Positions 1-8,921 of a stretch of 64,000 bases of DNA are shown here, piece after piece. Origin of the DNA: Kitasatospora acidiphila. Its GTDB lineage: Bacteria > Actinomycetota > Actinomycetes > Streptomycetales > Streptomycetaceae. A program made the translations under genes and the position numbers. Location of the stretch: positions 1,860,001 to 1,924,000 of the forward strand of contig NZ_VIGB01000003.1 in the NCBI RefSeq assembly GCF_006636205.1, read 5' to 3'. Under the pieces are notes generated by a model, which saw nothing but the letters and a program-made list of their open reading frames with translations, made no database searches and was not told where the DNA came from. The number at the start of each line of letters is the position of its first letter. Positions within the stretch are counted from its first letter, which is position 1.

Positions 1-109
1 CCCGCCGTCGTGAACCGGCGGCCCCGTACCAGTGCGGCACCTCCGGTCCCCGGCGGTGTGACCTGGTCGACGTTGTGGCCGTGCGCGACCGCTGCCGACA
101 CTGGGCGGT

Positions 110-1783
110 GTGAACACGACACCTGGCAGTGTGCACCCGATGCCGCCCCGCCCGGCCGCGCTGGCCTTCGCCGAGCGGTTGCTCGACCCCGACTCGTTTC
201 GTAGCTGGGACACCCCGCCGCAGTACGCGGACGCCGGGCCGGAGTACCTCGCCGACCTGGCGCGGGCCCGGGAGCGCAGCGGGGCCGACGAGGCGGCGCT
301 CACCGGTGAGGGGCGGCTCGGCGGCCACCGGGTGGCGCTGGTGCTGAGCGAGTTCGCGTTCCTGGGCGGCTCGATCGGTACCGCCACCGCTGCCCGCCTG
401 CTGCACGCCATCGAACGGGCGACGGCCGAGGGCCTGCCACTGCTCGGCTTCCCGGCCTCTGGCGGCACCCGGATGCAGGAGGGCACCCCGGCCTTCGTCC
501 GGATGATCGCGATCACCAACGCGGTGACCGCGCACAAGGCCGCCGGGCTGCCCTATCTGGTCCATCTGCGCCACCCCACCACGGGCGGGGTGCTGGCGTC
601 ATGGGGCTCACTCGGCCAGCTCACTACGGCCGAACCCGAGGCACTGATCGGGTTCCTCGGGCCGCGCGTCTACGAGGCGCTGTACGGTGCACCGTTCCCG
701 GCCGGCGTGCAGCAGGCCGAGCATCTGGAGCGGTTCGGCACGGTGGATGCGGTGCTCGGCCCTGAGCAGTTGCGGGAGCGGCTGGTGGCGACCCTGGACG
801 TGCTGCTGGCGGCGGACCGGGTGGGTGAGGCGGTTAATAATGCCGATTACCCGGACGGCCGGGTAATCGATGCTGCGATTAATACTGCCCATTATTCGAG
901 CCGAGCTGCGGCTGACGGGGTCGACGCCAGCGTTAATAATGGCCATTATTCGGCCCGAGCGGCGGCCAGCGAGCCCGGCGAGATCGGCGAGGCCACCGAG
1001 GCCACCGAGGCAATCAGTAATAATGGGCATTATTACGACCCCCCAACCCCCCGCCCAGTCTGGGAGTCTGTCGAAATCACCCGCGACCCGGGGCGGCCTG
1101 GCCTGGCCGAACTACTGGCCCGGGCCGACGCGGTGGTGCCGCTCTCGGGCACCGGGGCGGGCGAGCGTGATGACGCGCTGCGCCTGGCGCTGGCCCGAAT
1201 CGAAGGGGTCTCCTGCGTGGTGGTCGGCCACGATCGGGCGGCGGCCGAGCGGCACGGGCCGGTCGGGCCGGCCGGACTGCGCACCGCGCGGCGCGGCATG
1301 CGGCTGGCGACCGAGCTGCGGCTGCCGCTGCTGACGGTGATCGACACCCATGGGGCGTTGCTCAGCCAGGCCGCCGAGGAGGGCGCGCTGGCGGGTGAAA
1401 TCGCCCGTTGCACAGCCGAGTTGAGCAGCATCCCGGTGCCGGTGGTGAGCCTGCTGCTCGGCGAGGGAGCGGGCGGCGCGGCGCTGGCGCTGCTACCGGC
1501 CGACCGTGCGCTGGCGGCGGAGCATGCCTGGCTGTCACCGCTGCCGCCCGAGGGTGCCTCGGTGATCCTGCACCGCACCCCGGACCAGGCACCCCGGCTG
1601 GCCGAGCAGCAGCGGATCGGCGCGGCGGAGCTGCTGCGCGAGGGCGTGGTGGACCGGCTGCTCCCGGAGTCCGGGGACTTCCTGGCCCGTACCGTCACCG
1701 CCGTGGCCGCCGAACTCGCCCGTGCCGCCACTCTGTCACCGCCGACGACCCGGCTCGACCGTTTCCGCTCGCTGGCGCGCTGA
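110..1783 (+). CDS. AccD/AccA-type fused carboxyltransferase
   Basis: Predicted biotin-dependent carboxyltransferase of about 557 residues, moving CO2 from carboxybiotin to an acyl-CoA such as acetyl- or propionyl-CoA. The N-terminal half (to about residue 230) carries the beta-type motif SGGTRMQEG. The C-terminal half (about 340-557) is alpha-like, with a GEGAGGAALALLPAD stretch followed by SPLPPEGASVIL. No zinc-finger cysteines precede the N-terminal domain. The linker (about 240-310) holds repeated NNxHYSxRAA-like peptides encoded by AT-rich palindromes, listed separately. The GTG at 110 is the longest start; ATG 140 is possible and neither has a clear Shine-Dalgarno sequence. The domain assignment is secure; the exact acyl-CoA substrate is not known. 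Confidence 0.85.
   Translation: MNTTPGSVHPMPPRPAALAFAERLLDPDSFRSWDTPPQYADAGPEYLADLARARERSGADEAALTGEGRLGGHRVALVLSEFAFLGGSIGTATAARLLHAIERATAEGLPLLGFPASGGTRMQEGTPAFVRMIAITNAVTAHKAAGLPYLVHLRHPTTGGVLASWGSLGQLTTAEPEALIGFLGPRVYEALYGAPFPAGVQQAEHLERFGTVDAVLGPEQLRERLVATLDVLLAADRVGEAVNNADYPDGRVIDAAINTAHYSSRAAADGVDASVNNGHYSARAAASEPGEIGEATEATEAISNNGHYYDPPTPRPVWESVEITRDPGRPGLAELLARADAVVPLSGTGAGERDDALRLALARIEGVSCVVVGHDRAAAERHGPVGPAGLRTARRGMRLATELRLPLLTVIDTHGALLSQAAEEGALAGEIARCTAELSSIPVPVVSLLLGEGAGGAALALLPADRALAAEHAWLSPLPPEGASVILHRTPDQAPRLAEQQRIGAAELLREGVVDRLLPESGDFLARTVTAVAAELARAATLSPPTTRLDRFRSLAR
833..1037. repeat. Four AT-rich palindromic repeats inside the carboxyltransferase gene
   Basis: Four copies of a TAATAATGGCCATTATT-like element sit in frame in the interdomain linker at 833-850, 877-898, 932-952 and 1016-1037. 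The third contains a perfect 16-bp palindrome, AATAATGGCCATTATT. The others are degenerate. Their base composition is strikingly unlike the surrounding GC-rich gene, and each encodes an NN-x-HY-like peptide. Confidence 0.8.
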
Positions 1784-1785
1784 TC

Positions 1786-2030
1786 GATTGCATGAAGATG
1801 CTCGAATCTGACCGGGCAGTCGTCCTGGGCCAGGCTTGCCGGGTTTTCGGCACTCTGACGGAAAGCGCGCTGATCGGGCGGATGTCCTGAACCCGCGGCG
1901 GCCCTGGCCGGCATGAGCCCGACCCGGGGCCGCTGCGGGCTTCTCCCAGGATCACGAGGTCTTCGGCAAGGGGCGCGCGAGGCGGAGGTGGCTGTGCGCC
2001 GCGGTGACGATCCAGTCCAGCGGTCGGCCG
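1786..2030 (-). pseudogene. Decayed C-terminus of an actinobacterial IS transposase
   Basis: Reading the minus strand with frame changes gives pieces that match my memory of the C-terminus of a common streptomycete transposase family: HSHLRLARP, then LAEDL in another frame, then RRGFR, then RKPGKPGPGR. There is no open frame across the pieces, no catalytic region and no visible terminal inverted repeats. It is best read as an old insertion-sequence remnant. The assignment depends on remembered family motifs and is moderate. The rest of 1784-2335 shows no gene. Confidence 0.45.
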
Positions 2031-2335
2031 CCGCCTCGGGGGCGCAAAGCTTGGAGCGGGTCCAGCCGAGGGTCTACTCGAACAACCGGAATGAACAACC
2101 GGAATGTGTGCCCAATAAGCGTCCCCCGCAGTTGTCGAGAGCCTCAGGACCCAACACGGGCCAAGGCCCAATACGGGCCAGGATCCAACTCGGACAGGGA
2201 CTCGACGCTTTCGGCGTCATTCAGCGCACTCAAGCTCACGGCCTCGGCGGTGATCAACGTCGACCTCAGCGAGAAGACATGATCACGCAGGGGCCGCGCC
2301 GCTGTCTGGTGAACGGCTGAACCCTCGGGCTCGCG

Positions 2336-2660
2336 CTAGGGCGTGAGAACGATCTTTCCCTTTGCGCGATTGGTCTCGCTGAGTTCGTGGGCCTTGGAGG
2401 CGTGCTACAGCGGCAGGGCCTGGTCGACGATCACCCGCAGTCCGGCTTCTTCCACCAGGGCGGCGATGGAGTCCAGGTCGCTGCCTGCCGGGGTGAAGTA
2501 GAACTCGGTGAACCGCAGACTACGTATGTCGACCTGCTGGCGGACGATCTCTCGGTGGGCATGGGATCCGGTGGAGCCGGTCACATCGATGAGTATCCCG
2601 CCGGGTCCTCCCAATGCCCCGTCAACCGCTGCGCTGAGAGCCCCATCCGCGACTTGACAC
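2336..2660 (-). pseudogene. Remnant of a quinone oxidoreductase / zinc-type alcohol dehydrogenase
   Basis: The minus strand encodes the C-terminal end of a medium-chain dehydrogenase/reductase. It includes GGILIDVTGS and LVEEAGLRVIVDQALPL, then an in-frame TAG at 2405-2407, then a tail whose last residues AKGKIVLTP close the family at the stop 2336-2338. The nucleotide-binding N-terminal domain is absent, replaced by the 8-bp tandem repeat upstream. Truncation plus an internal stop make this a clear pseudogene. Confidence 0.65.
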
Positions 2661-2688
2661 CAGCCTTGTCCGCTCAAGCCTGAGCCCG

Positions 2689-2757
2689 GCATCGCGGCAT
2701 CGCGGCATCGCGGCATCGCGGCATCGCGGCATCGCGGCATCGCGGCATCGCGGCATC
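2689..2757. repeat. 8-bp tandem repeat (GCATCGCG), nine copies
   Basis: GCATC recurs exactly every 8 bp from 2689 to 2757 (GCATCGCG units) with no sequence variation, next to the broken oxidoreductase. Perfect short-period arrays like this arise by slippage. Confidence 0.95.
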
Positions 2758-2779
2758 CCAGGGTGTCGGCCCCCTGCCC

Positions 2780-3202
2780 CTAACCGCCCACGTACAGCCG
2801 TCGGTGCCACCACGGATACGGATTTCCGCTCCAGTCCACCCAGTGGCTCGGATCAGGATCGTGGAGGGTCCTGCGGCCGAACTCCGCATCGAGGTCGACG
2901 AGTAGCCGTCGCAACTCGGCGCGCGCCAGTAGCGGAAGGAAGCTCACTATCTCTTCCAGCGCATCCCTGACCACCGCGACGTCGTCGTACTGGCACCCCG
3001 GACAGGCCGGGCACTCCGAGGCGACCAGCCTCAGCCTCCGAGCGGGCTGTCGCAAGAACTTCCGGTAGCTGTGAAGGAATTGCGAGGTCCGCCCGGACTG
3101 AAGATCAAAGAGGTGATAGCCATGGCTGTGATCGCCGTGCTCCAGCATGTGGATCACGGCACTCGTGTCACGCGACAGACGGTCGATGGGGGGGCAGCTC
3201 AC
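2780..3202 (-). CDS. Conserved hypothetical protein with a CPACPGC motif
   Basis: A 140-residue soluble protein of unknown function. Visible features are HGDHSHGYHLFDLQSG near the N-terminus, a cysteine cluster (ECPACPGCQYDD, about 64-75) that could bind metal, a helical segment (ALEEIVSFLPLLARAELRRL) and a tryptophan-rich C-terminus ending in WWHRRLYVGG. Composition is that of a real protein and it resembles small streptomycete proteins I cannot name. The start is GTG 3202; a later ATG at 3148 is the alternative. It lies between two low-complexity stretches, so the N-terminus could itself be truncated. Confidence 0.6.
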   Translation of the reverse strand: MSCPPIDRLSRDTSAVIHMLEHGDHSHGYHLFDLQSGRTSQFLHSYRKFLRQPARRLRLVASECPACPGCQYDDVAVVRDALEEIVSFLPLLARAELRRLLVDLDAEFGRRTLHDPDPSHWVDWSGNPYPWWHRRLYVGG

Positions 3203-3765
3203 GCGCCCACTGGGGCGGTTGGCGCTCCCGTACGGCGCGGATCGCGCCGGGACGCTTACGCGGCATGAGCCTTTCTGGTGGTCATCATGGAGATCATCCT
3301 GTCATCAGCAACACTCGATGCGCCAGCGCGGTTGCGCGCCAACCACCGGCGAGCGCATGCAGATTCCACGGACGAAACGGCGCTGCGCGAGGCAACCGGG
3401 CCGGCCGACCCGCTGGCCGCTGGCCGCTGGCCGCTGGCCGCTGGCCGCTGGCCGAAGCCTGCTCACCCGTGGCGCGGGCACGGTGGTCACCCCCGTGGGC
3501 CGTCAGGTGGCGTTCCAGGTGCCGAACGCCCGGGAGGCGACCGAACGAGCCCGGGTAGCGGGGCCGAGGTGATCGCCGAACCGATGGTGACGCCGTGGAG
3601 CTCGTCCAACTCCCGGCTGGCCAGCTCGGCCGGCCGGCCGGTCTCCAGCTGTCCCTGCTCGAGGACTTGGGCGACCAGTCGACCAGCCGGGCCAGCTCCC
3701 AATTGAACATCTCGTTCAACATTATCCGTTGACAACGATACGACTCGCCCGTGATGCTGATTCCC
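3203..3765. other. Gene-poor, low-complexity interval
   Basis: No convincing gene is seen. It contains six copies of the 7-bp unit CTGGCCG at 3413-3454. On the minus strand, around 3560-3720, fragments such as MFNWELARLV and RELDELHGV fall in different frames and may be a decayed short gene, but I cannot assign it. Confidence 0.5.
3413..3454. repeat. 7-bp tandem repeat (CTGGCCG), six copies
   Basis: CTGGCCG starts at 3413, 3420, 3427, 3434, 3441 and 3448 without variation. Confidence 0.95.
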
Positions 3766-4212
3766 ATGACTTCCACGGATATTGACGACCCGTTTGCCGC
3801 TCCCGACCCGGATCGCGCCCGCGCGGAGCGAGCGCCCGCCGCACTGTTCCGGATCGCCGAGCGGCACGCCTCCACCGATGAGCAGCGGCGGCGGCAGGTG
3901 CACCCCTATGTGCTGGGGCCGCATGAGGCGGTTCGGCTGGTGAGTTTCCTGCTCAGCGGGGCGGCGCTCGCGGAGGAGGACGAACCGCCGGTGGACCGCA
4001 GCGACATGATGGCCGCGCTCACTCTGCTGCCGCTGGTCCGGGCCGAGTTGGACGAGTTGGAGAGCGGTCTGCTGCAGATGGCCCGGGGCCGCGGTCTGAC
4101 CTGGCAGGACATCGCCTTCGGTCTGGGCCTCGGCACCCCGCAGGCCGCCCGCCAGCGCGCCGAGCGGCTGGCCGAGCGGGTCGCCACCGATGGTGATCTG
4201 AACGGGAGTTGA
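3766..4212 (+). CDS. Small HTH DNA-binding protein
   Basis: A 148-residue protein conserved in streptomycetes as a DNA-binding protein. The C-terminal part reads GRGLTWQDIAFGLGLGTPQAARQRAERL, a helix-turn-helix of the kind found in small regulators that test the reading of sigma-like helices. The middle (HPYVLGPHEAVRLVSFLLSGAAL) is a conserved, probably helical segment. ATG 3766 is chosen over the ATG at 3751 because family members begin MTxTDxDDPFAAPDPDRAR. It stands alone, followed by repeats. The target is unknown. Confidence 0.75.
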   Translation: MTSTDIDDPFAAPDPDRARAERAPAALFRIAERHASTDEQRRRQVHPYVLGPHEAVRLVSFLLSGAALAEEDEPPVDRSDMMAALTLLPLVRAELDELESGLLQMARGRGLTWQDIAFGLGLGTPQAARQRAERLAERVATDGDLNGS

Positions 4213-4228
4213 CGGAGCCCGGTTCCCA

Positions 4229-4343
4229 CTCACGCCCCGCCCCCACCACCTCCCACCTCACGCCCCGCCCCACGACGTCACGCCCCGCCCCGCCCCCACC
4301 ACCTCCCACCTCACGCCCCGCCCCACGACGTCACGCCCCGCCT
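4229..4343. repeat. Two tandem C-rich ~50-bp repeats
   Basis: The block CCCACCACCTCCCACCTCAC followed by GCCCCGCCCCACGACGTCAC occurs twice in tandem, starting about 4241 and 4295, between the HTH gene and the end of the MFS gene. The sequence is almost free of G on the plus strand. Confidence 0.8.
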
Positions 4344-5793
4344 CACGCCCCCGCGTCAGCCCCGCCGCCCGCCCGCCGGGCACCGGCCGCCCGCGCCCAG
4401 AGCGCCACCGCCGCACCCAGCACGCACATCAGAATGGCCACCAGGATCGCGTGGTTGGCCCCGGTGGCGACCGCGGCGGCGGGGTGCCCAGCGGACCGGA
4501 CGGAGTTGATCACGGCGAGGAAGATCGCAATGCCGAGCGACGAACCCAGGTAGCGGGCGGTGTTGTTGACACCTGACCCCATCGCGGCCCGGTGCGCCGG
4601 CACGCTGCTGACGGCGAGTCGGGCCAGCCCCGCGTTGAGCACGCCGCTGCCGATCCCGGCCACCACCAGCCCGGGCGCCAGGCGCACCCAGCCGTCACCG
4701 GAGCTCAGCCCGTAGAGGGCGGCCTCGCCCACCCCGCAGGTGAGCAGGCCGATGGCCAGCTGGGAGGCGGGCGCCAGCCGGGTGGCCAGGTGGCGGGCCT
4801 GCAGGGCGGCGACCACGGAGAGCCCGGACCAGATCGCCAGCACGAGACCGGCGGCCAGCGGGGTGAGACCGAGAGCGCGCTCCAGGATCAGCGGCACGCA
4901 GCTCATCAGGCCGACCAGTGAGAGGCCGGTGAAGAGCGCGCCGGCACCGGCGGCGACGAAGCCGGGGGTGCGGAACAGCGCCAGGTCGAGCATCGGCTCC
5001 GCGACCTTGGCCTCCACCAGCGCGAAGCCGGCCAGCCCCACCACCCCGAGGCCGAGCAGGATCGCCACCGACGGCTGCCCCAGCCGCTGCGGCCCTGGGC
5101 GAGGCCCGCGTTGAGCAGCGCCACGGCCACCGAGAGGGTCAGGGCACCGAAGACGTCGAGCCGGCGCGGCCGTTCGCTGCGCGACTCGGCCAGGCAGCGC
5201 GTGGAGAGCGCCAACAGCAGCAGGGCCAGCGCCCCGATCACCCAGTAGACGGTGCGCCAGCCGCCGTGGTCGACGAGCAGCGCGGCGTAGACCGGGCCGA
5301 CGGCGATGCCGAGGCCGACCGCCGCACCCCAGCCGCCGAGGGCTCGCACCCGGGCCGGGCCGGGCGGGAAGGCCTCGCTGATCAGGCCGAGGCTGGGCGC
5401 CAGGATCGCCGCCGAGGCACCGCCCTGGAGCACCCGGGCGATCAGGAAGACCGCGGGGTCCGGCGCGACCGCGCCCAGCACCGAGCTGACCGCCAGGGCC
5501 AGTGCGCCAAGCCCGAAGACCCGCTTGCGCCCATGGTCGTCGGCCACCCCGCCCATGATCAGCAGCAGTGCGGTCAAGCCGACCGAGGTGGCGGTCAGGA
5601 TCCAGGTCTGAGCCGCGGCGCCGGCGTGCAGCGAGGCGGCGGTGGGCGCCAGCGTGGTGGTGGTCACGGTGTAGTTGACCAGCACCAGGAAGGTGCCGAA
5701 GCAGGCCGTCAGCAGCGTGGGCAACGCCGAGGCCGTCGGTGCGGTGGTGGTGCTGCTGGCCCGCGAAGGCGGCGTCAGCTCGCGGATGGCCAT
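4343..5793 (-). pseudogene. MFS drug/proton antiporter, frameshifted
   Basis: A multidrug exporter of the major facilitator superfamily, about 483 residues if one base is restored. The N-terminal part (from ATG 5793) has the GGVADDHGRKRVFGLG loop typical after helix 2 and a LIARVLQGGASAA helix. The C-terminal part continues in another frame from VAILLGLGVVGLAGF to GGGADAGA. The break is at the C4 run 5078-5081 (plus strand), where one missing base explains the shift. It is divergent from an HxlR regulator, with operator-like repeats between them, so it is probably regulated by that protein. The shift is more likely a sequencing undercount than decay. Confidence 0.75.
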
Positions 5794-5860
5794 GACGGAT
5801 CCCCCTGGATTCAGCTAGGTCTGGTGAATGAACCTACTACCCGCCTCACGGTACACCATG

Positions 5861-5944
5861 AGTCTGTTCATTGAACCGACTCGGCTTGCCCGAATCCGGG
5901 TCGAATTCGTTGATTGAACTCAAGAGTCTGTTCAACGAACCGAC
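5861..5944. promoter_or_regulatory. Probable HxlR operator pair
   Basis: AGTCTGTTCA-nn-GAACCGAC occurs at 5861-5880 and again at 5925-5944, differing only at the two central bases. Each copy holds the inverted repeat GTTC-nn-GAAC. A related GAATGAAC lies at 5826. They fill the divergent promoter region between the MFS pump and the HxlR gene, the second ending 18 bp before the start codon. Confidence 0.65.
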
Positions 5945-5962
5945 CCCGAGTAGACTGGCGCC

Positions 5963-6505
5963 ATGGCGCTTGGAACGGACTACGCCCAGCAGGACTGCTC
6001 ACTCGCCCGTGCCCTGGAGGTGGTCGGCGAGCGGTGGAGCATGCTCATCGTCCGCGACGCCTTCTACGGCGTGAGCCGGTTCAACGACTTCCTCGCCCAC
6101 TTGGACATCCCGCGCGCGGTGCTCACCGCGCGGCTGCGGACCCTGGTCGAGGCGGGCGTGCTGCGCAAGGAGCCCTACCAGGACTCCCCCGTGCGCTACG
6201 GCTACCACCTCACCGATGCCGGGCGCGAGCTATGGCTGCCGGTGCACTCGCTGGCCCGCTGGGGCGAGAAGCACGCCTCCCAGAACAGCGCGCGGTTCCT
6301 GTTCACGCACGACGTCTGTGGTCACCGGCTGAGTCCGTCCGGCTTCTGCGTCCCCTGCGGGGTGCTGGTCCACCCGGACGAGGTGATCATCCGCCAGTCC
6401 ACCGACGCCAGCCCCAACCCGCGCACCGACGCGGTCACCAAGGCGCTGGCCGCGCCGCACCGCCTGCTGACGCCGCTGGACACGGAAAGCAGTCAGCGCC
6501 GATAG
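5963..6505 (+). CDS. HxlR family transcriptional regulator
   Basis: A 180-residue winged-helix regulator. CSLARALEVVGERWSMLIVRDAF (about 12-34) is the HxlR signature, followed by FNDFLAHLDIPRAVLTARLRTLVEAGVL (recognition helix) and the wing YGYHLTDAGREL. The C-terminal extension has CGH..SPSGFCVPCG, which could bind a metal. Divergent from the MFS exporter with paired operators between, so most likely its local repressor and autoregulated. The 3' end overlaps the end of the convergent anti-sigma gene by 13 bp. Confidence 0.85.
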   Translation: MALGTDYAQQDCSLARALEVVGERWSMLIVRDAFYGVSRFNDFLAHLDIPRAVLTARLRTLVEAGVLRKEPYQDSPVRYGYHLTDAGRELWLPVHSLARWGEKHASQNSARFLFTHDVCGHRLSPSGFCVPCGVLVHPDEVIIRQSTDASPNPRTDAVTKALAAPHRLLTPLDTESSQRR

Positions 6506-6951
6506 GAAGCCGCCGAGGCGCTCACCGGCTCGCCCCGCTGTCCGAGTGGCGCCCGCTTGGCGGCGAAGGCGAAGTAGACCACCTTCCCGCCGGGCACCAT
6601 CCGCCAGCCCCACCTGCCGGCCAGCGCCTCCACCAGCACTAAGCCACGCCCCGACGGCAGTTCGTCGCCGGCGACGAGCACGGCGGGCGGACGCCGGCAG
6701 CCGTCGGCCACCTCCACCCGCAGTTCGTCGGCGACCCAGTCGACCGTCACCAGGCAGCTGCCGCCCGCGTGTTCAAGCGCATTGGCCACCAACTCGCTGG
6801 CGCACAGCCGGACATCCGACAATGCGTCCGCGGAGAGCGGCACCCCCCAGTGCTCCGCGGCTGCCACGACCCGTTCCCGGGCCCGCCGCACCGCTTCCAC
6901 ACCGACGGTGACGTGGAATTCGTCCCGCATAGGACGGTACTCGCGCTCCAT
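6493..6951 (-). CDS. RsbW-like ATP-binding anti-sigma kinase
   Basis: A 152-residue stand-alone HATPase_c domain of the RsbW/SpoIIAB type very abundant in streptomycetes. The N box is LCASELVANALEHAGG (about 51-66) and the ATP-lid region includes VEVADGCRRPP and SGRGLVLVEALAGRWG (G box). Such proteins bind sigma factors or anti-sigma antagonists and signal in stress and development. ATG 6951 is preceded by GAGGAG at good distance. It is divergent from an XRE/TPR regulator, a common pairing in streptomycetes. The partner sigma factor is not in the window. Confidence 0.85.
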   Translation of the reverse strand: MEREYRPMRDEFHVTVGVEAVRRARERVVAAAEHWGVPLSADALSDVRLCASELVANALEHAGGSCLVTVDWVADELRVEVADGCRRPPAVLVAGDELPSGRGLVLVEALAGRWGWRMVPGGKVVYFAFAAKRAPLGQRGEPVSASAASYRR

Positions 6952-7158
6952 GACGGCATCTCCTCGACCATCCGGAGAACGGCCGAGCAGACGTGCTGCC
7001 GCCGTCCCCCCACGACTGATACACAGTCAACCGGGTTACGCCAGCAATGAGAACGGGCCATGCTTGACCCAGTCGTGAATGACGTGAATCACGACGCGAC
7101 CCTGGACGCGGGGGTGTCCGAGGGGGTGCGATTAACGGGGGCGAAGAACGGGGGAGCC

Positions 7159-8505
7159 ATGACCCGCACACCGAACAGACAGCTCGCAGCCCTACTGGCG
7201 GAGGCCCGTTGGGGCAACGATCAGCTGGCCAGAGCGGTCAACCGTACCGGCCGGGACACCGGTCTCGAACTGACCTACGACCACTCGGCGGTCTCGCACT
7301 GGCTCAAAGGCGTCAAGCCCAGGCTGGTCGTTCGACCAGTGATCGCCGAGGCCTTCGCCAGACGACTGGGACGCCCGGTGACCTCGCAGGAAGCCGGTTT
7401 CGGCAAGGCGCCGACCGGCGCCCGCGACAATGACCGACTGGGGGGATTGGCCGATCTGGTGCGGGACGACATGGACCCGTCCCGGCGCACCATGCTGGCC
7501 GCGGGGCTCTACTCGGCGGCGATGCTGGTGCCCGGCTACACGGAGCTCGCGCAGCGCCTGGACGGCGCGCAGCAGGAGGTTCGCGCCGGGCGCACGGTCC
7601 GGATCGGGGAGAGCGAAGTCGAGACCGTGCGCGCCATGACGGACCGGATCGCGGCCATCCTGGACGAGTTGGGCGGCGGCCACGCCCGTCCGATGAGCGC
7701 GGCGTTCCTGGCCAACACGGTGATGCCCTGGCTGTCGGCCGACGGCAGCCCGGCCACCAAGAAGTCGATGCTCGCCGCCGCCTCCGACCTGGTCTACCTG
7801 ACCGGTTGGATGGCGATGTACGAGCGGGCCCACGGCCTGGGCCAGCAGTACTTCACCGAGGCCCTGCAACTGGCCCAGGACGGTCAGGACCACGTGACCT
7901 ACTGCCGCACCCTGCGCGGCATGTCCCTGCAGGCGGCCAACCTCGGCTACGGCCCGCGCGCCCTGGAGTACGCGGACGCCGCCGCCGAGTGCGCCCCCGC
8001 CGCCGGCCCCCGGCTGACCGCCTTCCTGCGCGGCCAGCAGGCGCACGGCGCCGCCCTGGTGAAGGACCAGCGACTCGCCTTCACCCGGCTGCAGGAGACC
8101 GAAGCGGCACTGAGCAAGGCGGACGGCCGCAATGACGCGGTGGGCGGCTACGACTGGGCCGCCTACCACTTCCACGTCTCCAGCGTGCTCTACGCGCTCG
8201 GCGACCTGCCGGGCTCGATCCAGGCGATGCGACAGTCCAACCGGACGCGTCCGGTCAATGAGCGCCAGGGCCGGCTGCACGCCAACGGGGTGCTCGCCGC
8301 CCGCCAGTGGGAGCTCGGGCACATCGAGGCCGCCACCGCGACCTGGGGCGAGTTCCTGGACGACTACACCACCCTCTCCACCTCGCGCGGCGACGAGCAC
8401 TTCGACAAACTGCGCGCCAGTCTGGCCGCCCAGGTCGGCAACCGCCAGGTCCGCCGCCTCGGCGAACGCGTCCGGGAGGTGGCCCGCCAGAAGGCGGCAG
8501 TCTGA
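7159..8505 (+). CDS. XRE/TPR-type transcriptional regulator (NsdA-like)
   Basis: A 448-residue regulator. The N-terminus (RQLAALLAEARWGNDQLARAVNRTGR, then YDHSAVSHWLKGVKPR) is a helix-turn-helix, followed by a long helical region with repeated TPR-like units from about residue 180 to the end (for example YFTEALQLAQDGQD, ALEYADAAAECAP, LGDLPGSIQAMRQS). This architecture matches NsdA-type and related streptomycete regulators that repress antibiotic production or sporulation. ATG 7159 is chosen because GGGGGAG lies just upstream, although the frame is open to 7060. Which regulon it controls cannot be read here. Confidence 0.75.
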   Translation: MTRTPNRQLAALLAEARWGNDQLARAVNRTGRDTGLELTYDHSAVSHWLKGVKPRLVVRPVIAEAFARRLGRPVTSQEAGFGKAPTGARDNDRLGGLADLVRDDMDPSRRTMLAAGLYSAAMLVPGYTELAQRLDGAQQEVRAGRTVRIGESEVETVRAMTDRIAAILDELGGGHARPMSAAFLANTVMPWLSADGSPATKKSMLAAASDLVYLTGWMAMYERAHGLGQQYFTEALQLAQDGQDHVTYCRTLRGMSLQAANLGYGPRALEYADAAAECAPAAGPRLTAFLRGQQAHGAALVKDQRLAFTRLQETEAALSKADGRNDAVGGYDWAAYHFHVSSVLYALGDLPGSIQAMRQSNRTRPVNERQGRLHANGVLAARQWELGHIEAATATWGEFLDDYTTLSTSRGDEHFDKLRASLAAQVGNRQVRRLGERVREVARQKAAV

Positions 8506-8649
8506 CCGCCAGCCAGCCCCGGCGGGCCGACCAGACACACCCGGCGGCACGACCGGGCGCACCCAGCGGGGTGGCCGCGAGGACCGCGGCCACCCCCGCT
8601 CGGCTACCCGCGCGCACGCTCCGGCGAGGGAACGCGGGCCGTGCGCGCG

Positions 8650-8905
8650 GCGGTTCTGACCGGGCTGCTCGCCGTGCACACATCGCGACCGCGATGACGA
8701 TCAGCCCCGCCTCGACGGCCAGGCTCAGCAGACCCAGCGGCTCGGTCCAGTTGCCCTTGTCGTCCGAGTAGTCGGGCAGGCCGGGCCCGCGCGACAGCAC
8801 GTAGCCGACCAGCGGCCCGAGGCCGATCCCGGCCGCCAGCCCCCAGACCGGCAGCGCCGGCACCTTCCGGCCGGCCAGCGGCAGCAGCACCGCGGCAATC
8901 CCACA
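8650..8905 (-). pseudogene. C-terminal remnant of a membrane protein
   Basis: The minus-strand frame contains a convincing membrane-protein end: AVLLPLAGRKVPALPVWGLA, then GPLVGYVLSRGPGLPDYSDD, then NWTEPLGLLSLAVEAGLIV and a basic tail. This resembles the C-terminus of a conserved streptomycete integral membrane protein. No N-terminal part is present upstream, where the CsoR-like palindrome and a divergent gene begin, so it is called a remnant. The limits are approximate. Confidence 0.4.
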
Positions 8906-8921
8906 TCCCCCCGGGGGGTAT
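8905..8921. promoter_or_regulatory. CsoR-like copper operator candidate
   Basis: ATCCCCCCGGGGGGTAT is a near-perfect 17-bp G-tract palindrome with AT flanks, the pattern described for CsoR-family operators. It lies about 95 bp before a small His/Met-rich secreted protein gene and a His/Met-rich lipoprotein gene. No csoR gene is in the window. Confidence 0.5.

Noticed and set aside
2622-2889. Minus-strand ORFs made of MPRCRDAA repeats
   Set aside because: They are translations of the 8-bp tandem repeat, not proteins.
3729-3766. TTGACA at 3729 as promoter of the small HTH gene
   Set aside because: No -10 box at proper spacing, and it would leave almost no leader.
7192-8679. 495-codon minus-strand ORF opposite the XRE/TPR gene
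   Set aside because: Antisense shadow; Gly/Arg/His-rich with no domain.
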